A stretch of DNA of 31,186 bases from Deltaproteobacteria bacterium (lineage in GTDB: Bacteria > Desulfobacterota_B > Binatia > UBA9968). Where the stretch lies: NCBI GenBank assembly GCA_005879255.1, contig VBKY01000049.1, forward strand, positions 1-31,186. The letters run 5' to 3'. The position numbers were made by a program, and so were the translations under genes. The notes under the pieces are model-generated. The model was not told where the DNA came from and did no database searches. It was given only the letters and a program-made list of their open reading frames with translations. Shown in pieces: positions 15,089 to 22,322 of the stretch (positions are counted from its first letter, which is position 1; each line of letters opens with the position of its first letter).

Positions 15089-15628
15089 CTATTTATCCGT
15101 CACACGCTCCACTGATTTTTTTTCAAGATAACCCGGCTTGCCGCCCTTTTTGGACTCGACGCGCAACCAATCGCCTTCGGCGCGGACGACGTTGATCTTC
15201 ATTCCTGCCGGAAGTGTGGCTACGGTCTTATACTTTGTTCCCGGTCCTTCGCGGAGCTCGACATCCTTGATCGTCCGGTAGGCGCCGGCTGTTGATGCGG
15301 GAGTCGCCGCTTTCGGAGGAGGAGGAGTTTGCGCGGTGGTTTCGCGGAGCGCAAATTTTTCGTCGATGTAGCCGGGCTTGTCGCCGTGCTTCGATTCGAC
15401 CTTTAGCCAATAGCCTTCCTTCGCCACAACGTTAATCTTGATGCCTTTGGGCAACGTCGTGATGACGGGATGATTTGTCCCGGGTCCGGCTCTCAGAGGA
15501 ACGTCGGCTGTCGTCGTGTATGTGCCGCGTGTGCTCTGGGCCTGGGCGTGGACAGCGTCAGTGAAGAAGCTCGGAGCAGACAATAACCCGACGAGAAAAG
15601 CCGTGAGCGATAAGAATTTCTTCCACAT
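15089..15628 (-). CDS. Exported protein with two bacterial SH3 domains
   Basis: This 179-residue protein has a signal peptide (1-29, ending VHAQAQ) and two SH3b domains (about 36-96 and 114-176) joined by a Thr/Pro/Ala-rich linker (TPPPPKAATPAS). Each domain shows the usual pattern: L-R-x-G-P-G-T, then V-x-T-L-P-x-G-x-K-I-N-V-V, W-L-x-V-E-S-K and K-P-G-Y. The two copies are closely similar, so the gene arose by internal duplication. SH3b domains usually bind cell-wall peptides, so a periplasmic wall-binding role is likely, with no enzyme domain attached. GGGAG lies about 12 bases before ATG 15628. It is divergent from tamA, and the operator-like palindrome at 15681 lies in its promoter region. 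Confidence 0.85.
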   Translation of the reverse strand: MWKKFLSLTAFLVGLLSAPSFFTDAVHAQAQSTRGTYTTTADVPLRAGPGTNHPVITTLPKGIKINVVAKEGYWLKVESKHGDKPGYIDEKFALRETTAQTPPPPKAATPASTAGAYRTIKDVELREGPGTKYKTVATLPAGMKINVVRAEGDWLRVESKKGGKPGYLEKKSVERVTDK

Positions 15629-15669
15629 GGAAATTGTTTGCTCCCTTATTAGACGATCGGGTTCTTGGT

Positions 15670-15711
15670 TTTATAGCCAATTAAGTGAACCGATCGAGCG
15701 ATTTCACTTAA
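15670..15711. promoter_or_regulatory. Operator-like 9-bp palindrome beside a -10 box
   Basis: TTAAGTGAA (15681-15689) and TTCACTTAA (15703-15711) are perfect inverted copies whose centres lie 22 bp (two helical turns) apart, as expected for a dimeric regulator. On the minus strand TATAAA (15675-15670) follows directly. The palindrome would therefore cover the -35 region of the SH3b gene and could also act on tamA-tamB to the right. Confidence 0.5.
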
Positions 15712-15864
15712 CCATTAATTTCATGATCGATCCACCAATCACGGGCGGATCAAGTCCTTTCGGCGGGCTTCTGCCGTCCTATTGCCTTGTCGTTGTCGGC
15801 GAAAATGGCCGCCTTTAATTGCCAAGTTATTCCTTATGTTTATTTGCGGTGCTAATAAGGACGG

Positions 15865-17700
15865 GTGAAACGGCTTTGCCAGATTCTCGTCGCGGCGCTG
15901 GCCGGCTTATCTGTTCTAACCGACAGTGCTTCCGCGATTTTGCTCGACGCTCTCGATCCCGCGCGGCAGTGGAAAGTGGAGCGGATTGAATTTTCCGGAA
16001 ATGAAAAATTTTCGGCCGACGAGCTAATGGACATTATCGTCACCAAAGCACGGCCGTGGTATCGCGTGTGGGAGGCAAGGCCGGCATTTGATCCGATCAC
16101 CTTCGGCAGCGACCTTGAAAGATTGCCGCGCTTCTATGAAGCGCAGGGTTATTACGGCACGACTGTCACGTACGACCTCACTGTCGATGAAATCGAAGGA
16201 CTTGTCGCCGTGCAGATCGAGGTAGGTGAGGGGATGCCCGTCTCGATCGCCGAGATCGACGTTGAAGTCGTAGGAAGCGAAGCGGATCGAAAACCTCCGC
16301 CTTTCCCGAAGGAATTGCCGGTCAAACGTGGAGAAATCTTTCGCGAGGTGGATTATCAGCAAGCGGAGCAGGTTTTACGCGGGGTTTTTTTGGAGAATGG
16401 CTATGCTCACGTGAAAACTGAGCGCAAGGCCGAAGTAGACTTGGATGAACATCGCGCTCGCATTCGCTATGCCGTGCATCCGGGACCCATTGCCGTCTTC
16501 GGCCAGACGGAGGTCAAGGGCACGGAGACAGTCGATCCGAAACTCGTTTTAAGAGAGCTCGTCTACCAACCCGGCGAAACATATTCGCAGGCGAAAGTCA
16601 TCGAATCCCGTGAAAAGATATTGGCTTTAGACCTCTTCGGTGCGGTTAGACTCGCGCCGGCGGAAACCGCGGGCACTCCTGCAGTCGTGCCTATGGAGGT
16701 CGAAGTCGCGGAAAAATCGCATCGAGAAATCAAGCTCGGGTTGGGATATGGCACGGAGGATCAATTTCGCACCCAATTGGAATGGCGCCACTTGAATTGG
16801 CTCGGCGACGGCAGGCGCCTGTCTGTCCTCGCAAAATATTCCTCCATCACGCTTACCGGGGCGATCAATTTCACTCAACCGCATTTTCTTTCCCCACGCA
16901 CACAGGGAATTGTCAATATTAGCTATGACCAGGAAAAGGAGGAGACCTACGTTCGTAACGTAGGCCGCTTCGCGCCTCGACTCGATCATCGATTTTCTTC
17001 CACGCTGACCGGCTTTGTCGGCTACCGTCTGGAACACGACAAGCTCAACGATATCGGGCCCGCCACTGTACGTGCTCTGGGAGAGATCAAGCGGAAAGGA
17101 ATTCTTTCCGGACCGACTATGGGACTCGTGTGGAATACCGCGGATGACCCGTTTAACCCGAAAAAGGGAGAGGTAGTCTCCTTTACGGTCGATCAGGCAG
17201 GCGCGATCTGGGGTGGTGCATTCAGCTATTACAAGATGACAGCGGAGGCAAAGAAGTACATCGATATCGGTTGGAAGACCGTGTTCGCGAGCCGGCTCAA
17301 GTTGGGGCTCGGCGACGCCATCGGTTCCGACAAAAATCTTCCTCTATTCGAACGGCTTTTCGCCGGCGGAGAAAAGAGCGTGCGTGGCTATGGCCGGCGG
17401 CGTCTCGGTCCGCTGAGTACCAGTGGCGATCCGTTGGGCGGGCTAAGTCTTTTGGAGGGTTCCCTTGAACTGCGTCGACCAATCTGGAAAGAATTAAATG
17501 GAGCTGTTTTTCTCGACTTCGGCCAGGTTTCGAAGCGATCATTCGATGTCCCGGTGGATGATTTGCAGTTCTCCGCCGGTTTCGGAGTGAGCTATGCGAC
17601 GCCCGTTGGACCTCTGCGGTTGGACATCGGCTTTCCCTTCAAGCCGCCGCGCGGCGATCGATCCTGGCAAATTCACTTCAGTATCGGAGCCTATTTCTAG
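15865..17700 (+). CDS. tamA: Omp85-family outer-membrane protein, TamA-like
   Basis: This 611-residue protein has a signal peptide (1-24, ending in DSASA). POTRA domains follow at about 30-280 (VERIEFSGNEKFSADEL; AVFGQTEVKGTETVD), and then an Omp85 beta-barrel (about 285-611) with the GGEKSVRGYGRRRLGP loop motif. The chain ends in phenylalanine (FSIGAYF), the usual beta-barrel assembly signal. The next gene, 3 bases on, is tamB, which identifies this as TamA rather than BamA. TamA and TamB link the inner and outer membranes and support outer-membrane protein and lipid homeostasis. The start is GTG 15865 with AAGGA just upstream. Family and pairing are firm; the exact cargo is unsettled in the field. 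Confidence 0.9.
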   Translation: MKRLCQILVAALAGLSVLTDSASAILLDALDPARQWKVERIEFSGNEKFSADELMDIIVTKARPWYRVWEARPAFDPITFGSDLERLPRFYEAQGYYGTTVTYDLTVDEIEGLVAVQIEVGEGMPVSIAEIDVEVVGSEADRKPPPFPKELPVKRGEIFREVDYQQAEQVLRGVFLENGYAHVKTERKAEVDLDEHRARIRYAVHPGPIAVFGQTEVKGTETVDPKLVLRELVYQPGETYSQAKVIESREKILALDLFGAVRLAPAETAGTPAVVPMEVEVAEKSHREIKLGLGYGTEDQFRTQLEWRHLNWLGDGRRLSVLAKYSSITLTGAINFTQPHFLSPRTQGIVNISYDQEKEETYVRNVGRFAPRLDHRFSSTLTGFVGYRLEHDKLNDIGPATVRALGEIKRKGILSGPTMGLVWNTADDPFNPKKGEVVSFTVDQAGAIWGGAFSYYKMTAEAKKYIDIGWKTVFASRLKLGLGDAIGSDKNLPLFERLFAGGEKSVRGYGRRRLGPLSTSGDPLGGLSLLEGSLELRRPIWKELNGAVFLDFGQVSKRSFDVPVDDLQFSAGFGVSYATPVGPLRLDIGFPFKPPRGDRSWQIHFSIGAYF

Positions 17701-17703
17701 CTG

Positions 17704-20700
17704 ATGCAAAAATTCTGGCGCATCATAAAATGGTCCGTTCTGGGCCTGGGATTGCTGTTTCTGCTCGTCGTAATCGGGCTAGTCGTCTATACGCGCACGG
17801 AAAATTTTGTGCTGTGGGCCCGTGAAAAAGCTGTGGCGGCTGCCAACGAATCGATTCGCGGCACCATTAGCGTGGAGCGCCTCGAAGGATCCGTCTGGCA
17901 TCAGCTCACACTGCACAATGTCGAGCTCCGATACGAAGGAACGGAGCTCGTTCAGGTTCCCCGTGTGGAGCTATCCTATTCTTTATTACCGTTAATTTGG
18001 GGACGCTTTCAGATATCGCGCATCGATGCCCTGCAGCCGCGCGCGCGCCTGAGCCAGGATCAACAAGGACAATGGAATGTGGTCGAGGCGTTGTCGCCAC
18101 GGCAGCCCAACCCGGAAACAAAATTTGATTTCATCATTTTGGTGAAGTCGCTCCGTTTACGGGATGCAGGAGTCGACCTCCGCCTCGCGAGCGGCAATGG
18201 AACACTTCACCACCTCAAAAATCTTAACCTGGATGGCAATATCGGCATACTGCCCTCGGAGGTTGCCCTTAACGTTCACGAAGTTGCTGCGGGACTCATT
18301 TCACCGGGGCACCCTGAGCTCAACCTGAAGGGCGCACTGGAATACCAGCAGTCCGCCGCGGTGCCGACGCTGCTGAAAGTAAAAAACCTTTGGGCAGTGA
18401 GCAGAAATTCGCGCGTGAAGTTAAACGGCCAGATCACCGAACCAAACGGAGAAGCGCTGAAAATAACGGCTCAGGCGTCGCTCGATAAACTCGCGCCTGC
18501 TGATATTGCCTACTTTGTTGCTGACTGGCCGTTGAAGCGCGATCTCGCGGGCGATTTGACCATCGACGGGCCTCTTGCTGATCTCAAGGGAAACTTGAAT
18601 CTGGCCAGCGCGGGCGCGAAAGTCGCCGGGAAATTCCGCGCTGATGCCGCCCAGAATCCGCTTCGATACACATCCGCGATGACTATCAGCGGCTTCGACT
18701 TGCGTCAGTGGCTGGAGAGAAAGGATCTAGCCGGAGTCGTGCACGGAACGGTCGAAGCGGGTGGGACCGGATTCTCGCTACAAAATACGGCCGGAAAGAC
18801 ACAATTCGAAATTCGCTCGACCGAAGTGCAGGGTTGGGCTCTGGGCACCATTTCTATGGAAGGCCGGCTGCAAAATAGCGTGGCCGCACTGGATGGGCGT
18901 CTCAAGAGCAAAATAGGCGGCGCTAACTGGTCTGGAAAAGTCGCTCTCGGTAGCAAGCGGCCTACCTACGAACTGGCGCTATCGGTAGAGGAGCTTGATA
19001 TCCAAAAGGCGTTGCCGGATGGCAAGGCGGTCGAAGGCAAACTCAATCTTCAAGCCACGGTAAAAGGCGCCGGATTCAATCTTGCCGATATGAACACGCG
19101 CGCCGAGATGCGCATTCTGCCATCGTCGTTAGGCCCGGTGAATCTAAAGGAAGGCTCGCTCGACGCAACCCTGAGCGACAAAAGGATCCGGATTTCGCGC
19201 GCCACAGTCAGTGCCGCCGAGTCAACGCTTACGGCTAGCGGTGAATTCGGCGTCGATGCCAAGACAGCCGGCAAGCTCGATTACCGTTTCCGCGCCGCCG
19301 ACGTCGCTCCCTGGCTGGCGCTGCTAAATAAAAAAGCTTCCGGCTCGGTCGATCTCGCCGGTCAGGCCCAAGGCAATCTCGCAGATGTGCAAACCCAGGG
19401 AACGGCGCGGTTGTCGGGCTTGCGCTTCGAAGGAATCGCCGTCAAGAACGGCGACGTCAGGTTTGCTGTTCGCGGATCCAAGGATCAAGTTTTTCCTCAA
19501 GGAATAGTCGCGGCTCGTTTGACCGACTTCGATGCCGGACTGGCTCTGCGACGAATCGACGCAACGGCGAAACTGTCGCGGGATCCGTCTGAGTCGATTC
19601 AGCTCGAGCTAAGTGCCCAGGATGCTAGTGATCGCAAGCACGCTTTGAGCTGCGCGGTCAGTTTCCCGGGCGATGCCATTGCAGTTAGTTTAAGCCAATT
19701 TTCTCTGTCGTCGCCGGACGGCTCATGGAAGCTAGCGCGCCCAGCGACAGTGACAAAACGCAACGATGGGTTCTTGATCGAACAGCTCTCAATGAAAAAC
19801 GGTGACAAGGAACTTTTGTTGAACGGCCGTTTTGCATTTGCCGGCAAACAGGATTTGACGCTGAATGTCGATCGACTCCCGTTGGAAACAGTGACGGCGT
19901 TTTTTCCACAGCCACCGAAGATGTCTGGGCTTCTTGCCGTGCAGGCTCGGATCGCCGGAACCGCCGCCGCTCCGGAGATCGCGGCGTCAGCGAGGCTGAC
20001 TGATTCGATGATTGCGGGTCAATCCTATGCGGGAGCCAACGCGGACGTTAACTACAAAGACAAACGGACGTCGCTGCGGCTTGCCGTACAACAAGACTCG
20101 GCTCACACGCTGAACGGGAGCGGCACGGTGCCGCTTAATCTGAGCTGGAACAGTGGGTGGCGCGCCGAATTCGCCGATGGCATGGAGGTGCGGGTCCAAA
20201 GCCCGGGTCTCAGCGTCGGCTTTCTAAACGCTTTTACTGGTAAGTCCGTTGAAAACATCGCTGGCGAACTGAGCCTCGATGTGCTGGCGCGTGGCTCCAT
20301 AAAGCAACCGGATCTTCGCGGCACGTTCCGATTGCGCGACGGAAAGCTCAAAGCAGTTCCCCTTGGCGTCGACATAAATCAGATTGTCGCGGCCGGCAGT
20401 TTGGATTCGCGTAATGTGATCGTTCGCGAGCTCTCGGCCAGAGCGAAAGACGGTGAGATCAAAGGCAGCGGTTCGCTGGCGCTCAAAGATAATGACATCA
20501 GCGGGGTCAAGCTTTCGCTCACGGCACAGCGCTGGCCGGCGATCGAAACCCAGCGCCATCAAGTTAAGGTCGCCGGCAATGTCGACGTTCAGGGAACCTT
20601 GGCCGCCCCGAGAGTTACCGGACAAATCACCGTCGCCGAGGGTTCGCTACGTCCAGATCTCGCTTTCTTGGAACAAAGTAAGGTGCCGCTCAAGCGCGAT

Positions 20701-21516
20701 GAAACCATCGTCCTCGTCAAGGACAACGGGGAAGGCCGCCAGCCGGTCCATCGAGCCGAGGAGCGCCCCGGATCAAGCGACAACACGCTTTTTAAGAACG
20801 CCACCCTGGACCTCACGGTGCGCGCGCCGGGCAATGTTTGGATAAGACATCCCGATCTGGTTGCCGAGCTATCGGGAAATCTCCGTGCGGCAAAAAGGCC
20901 GGAACGCGATATCGATCTAACGGGCCGTATCGATATTGTCAGGGGCTGGCTCAATTTCCAGGGGCGAAGATTCCAACTGAGTAGGGGAGCGATTCAATTC
21001 ACCGGCGGCGATAAGATCAATCCCGCTCTCGACATCGTGGCGGAATATCGTTTGCCGGAATATCAGGTAGACGCCGTGATCGGCGGGACGACGGAAAAGC
21101 CGTCTTTAACTCTCACAAGTCAACCTCGGTTGGAACAAGCCGATATTCTCGCCTTATTGCTTTTCGGCAGGCCCATCAACACGTTGAACCGAAACGAGAA
21201 AGGCTCGCTGCAGCAAAGCGCACTGAATATCACAACCGGTTTCGTCGCCGGAAAAATTGCAAGTTCAGTTGCTGGAGCGCTCGGGTTGGCTAGCTTGGGC
21301 GTGGATATTGGTGAAGTGGATTTTTCCGGCGGAAAAGTCGGCTTCGGGCGGTATGTCGGGACCAAAACCTACGTCTCGGCCTCCCAACAGATTTCCGGGG
21401 AGCACGGGCAAGAAATATCGTTGGAATATGAGATCGCGCCCGATTGGAAAGTGGGCACTACCACCACAAGCACGGGCTCAAAGGGTATCGATATCATTTG
21501 GCATAAGCGATATTGA
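17704..21516 (+). CDS. tamB: TamB (DUF490) translocation/assembly module protein
   Basis: This 1270-residue protein has one N-terminal inner-membrane helix (about 10-28). A very long periplasmic region of repeating beta-strands follows, as in the AsmA-like superfamily, and then the TamB C-terminal domain (about 1000-1270). Conserved C-terminal features include GWLNFQGRRFQLSRGAIQF, the LTSQPRLEQADILALLLFG segment and a final SxGSKGIDIIWHKRY. The elongated beta-taco groove of TamB homologues is thought to carry phospholipid between membranes and to dock on TamA. The start ATG lies 3 bases after the tamA stop, so the two are co-transcribed and probably translationally coupled. Length is typical. 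The gene ends about 75 bases before a palindromic repeat that separates it from the convergent ydbL-like gene. Confidence 0.93.
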   Translation: MQKFWRIIKWSVLGLGLLFLLVVIGLVVYTRTENFVLWAREKAVAAANESIRGTISVERLEGSVWHQLTLHNVELRYEGTELVQVPRVELSYSLLPLIWGRFQISRIDALQPRARLSQDQQGQWNVVEALSPRQPNPETKFDFIILVKSLRLRDAGVDLRLASGNGTLHHLKNLNLDGNIGILPSEVALNVHEVAAGLISPGHPELNLKGALEYQQSAAVPTLLKVKNLWAVSRNSRVKLNGQITEPNGEALKITAQASLDKLAPADIAYFVADWPLKRDLAGDLTIDGPLADLKGNLNLASAGAKVAGKFRADAAQNPLRYTSAMTISGFDLRQWLERKDLAGVVHGTVEAGGTGFSLQNTAGKTQFEIRSTEVQGWALGTISMEGRLQNSVAALDGRLKSKIGGANWSGKVALGSKRPTYELALSVEELDIQKALPDGKAVEGKLNLQATVKGAGFNLADMNTRAEMRILPSSLGPVNLKEGSLDATLSDKRIRISRATVSAAESTLTASGEFGVDAKTAGKLDYRFRAADVAPWLALLNKKASGSVDLAGQAQGNLADVQTQGTARLSGLRFEGIAVKNGDVRFAVRGSKDQVFPQGIVAARLTDFDAGLALRRIDATAKLSRDPSESIQLELSAQDASDRKHALSCAVSFPGDAIAVSLSQFSLSSPDGSWKLARPATVTKRNDGFLIEQLSMKNGDKELLLNGRFAFAGKQDLTLNVDRLPLETVTAFFPQPPKMSGLLAVQARIAGTAAAPEIAASARLTDSMIAGQSYAGANADVNYKDKRTSLRLAVQQDSAHTLNGSGTVPLNLSWNSGWRAEFADGMEVRVQSPGLSVGFLNAFTGKSVENIAGELSLDVLARGSIKQPDLRGTFRLRDGKLKAVPLGVDINQIVAAGSLDSRNVIVRELSARAKDGEIKGSGSLALKDNDISGVKLSLTAQRWPAIETQRHQVKVAGNVDVQGTLAAPRVTGQITVAEGSLRPDLAFLEQSKVPLKRDETIVLVKDNGEGRQPVHRAEERPGSSDNTLFKNATLDLTVRAPGNVWIRHPDLVAELSGNLRAAKRPERDIDLTGRIDIVRGWLNFQGRRFQLSRGAIQFTGGDKINPALDIVAEYRLPEYQVDAVIGGTTEKPSLTLTSQPRLEQADILALLLFGRPINTLNRNEKGSLQQSALNITTGFVAGKIASSVAGALGLASLGVDIGEVDFSGGKVGFGRYVGTKTYVSASQQISGEHGQEISLEYEIAPDWKVGTTTTSTGSKGIDIIWHKRY

Positions 21517-21591
21517 GGCCCCTGAGGAGACACATCTCTTTGTCTTCCCTTATGAGAAAACTGTGGCGGACTCATGGAATTTCTCGGGGGA

Positions 21592-21675
21592 TGTCATTCT
21601 GAACGCCAGTGAAGAATCTCGACCGAGCAATAGGTCGATTCAGGCGAGATCCTTCGGCTTCGCCTCAGGATGACA
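21592..21675. repeat. TGTCATTCTGA-type interspersed palindrome
   Basis: TGTCATTCTGAACGCCAGTG at the left and the inverted CTTCGCCTCAGGATGACA at the right (ending at 21675), with GAATCTCG and CGAGATCC inside, form a long imperfect hairpin. This is a very common interspersed repeat of environmental bacterial genomes. Placed between convergent tamB and the YdbL-like gene, it could end transcription from both sides. Confidence 0.75.
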
Positions 21676-21725
21676 ATCCAACACAGTCTCAGAGGGAGAC
21701 AACCATACATGAACGCTTTCATCGG

Positions 21726-22310
21726 CTATTTTTTCTTCCAATTTCCTTGGCTATCCTGGATCCACCAGCTGGGCTGTGCTTGCTCGATCCAAGTTTTGGC
21801 GAAGATGCTTTTAATCTTCGGAATGTTTTCCTTCGGGATGTTATTGGCCTTGGCGATTTCGGCATAGAGCGCTTCGCGATCGCGATTTTCTGCTTCGACA
21901 AGCTGTTGGACCTCGGCCCGCTCTTTTAGGTTGAGCCCATCCGTACCCCGAATTACCAGTAGACCATCTTGTCCGATGCCGACATTGCCGCGGTCCATGT
22001 ACGGCTTGATCGCATTACTGCGCTGTTTGATCGAGTCCTTCAGCGCGCGAATGGCCGGATTCGAGACGTTGATATCGGCCTCTTGCGCATGGGCTTCACC
22101 AATAACGTTGAGAGAGACTGTTCGCATCGGCGAGAATGGATTGTAGCTTTGTGGTTTTGGCGGCGCTTTGACCGGTTCTCCCGGGCCACCCCAGGTTTCC
22201 TTCACGATCTGCTCCGCAGCCCGTTCAACGGCGGCCGCAGGAAAATAAATGTTCACGGTAACGCAGGCGCTGATAAAGAACGCCGCCGCAATCAATGTCG
22301 GTTTCACCAT
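21726..22310 (-). CDS. DUF1318/YdbL family lipoprotein
   Basis: This 194-residue protein has a lipoprotein signal (FFISAC, lipidated C16) followed at once by VTVNIYFPAAAVE, the usual opening of this family. Residues about 80-190 are the DUF1318 (YdbL) domain: NPAIRALKDSIKQRS, the GNVGIGQDGLLVIR segment, LVEAENRDREALYAEIA, and a C-terminal W-I-E-Q-A-x-P-x-W-W-I-Q. In E. coli the periplasmic YdbL works with the lipoprotein YnbE and the AsmA-like YdbH. Here the lipobox is on the YdbL-like protein itself and no separate ynbE is seen. GGAGG before ATG 22310 lies in the 12-base gap after the ydbH-like stop, so the two genes form one operon. Confidence 0.88.
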   Translation of the reverse strand: MVKPTLIAAAFFISACVTVNIYFPAAAVERAAEQIVKETWGGPGEPVKAPPKPQSYNPFSPMRTVSLNVIGEAHAQEADINVSNPAIRALKDSIKQRSNAIKPYMDRGNVGIGQDGLLVIRGTDGLNLKERAEVQQLVEAENRDREALYAEIAKANNIPKENIPKIKSIFAKTWIEQAQPSWWIQDSQGNWKKK

Positions 22311-22322
22311 GGTTCCTCCATC

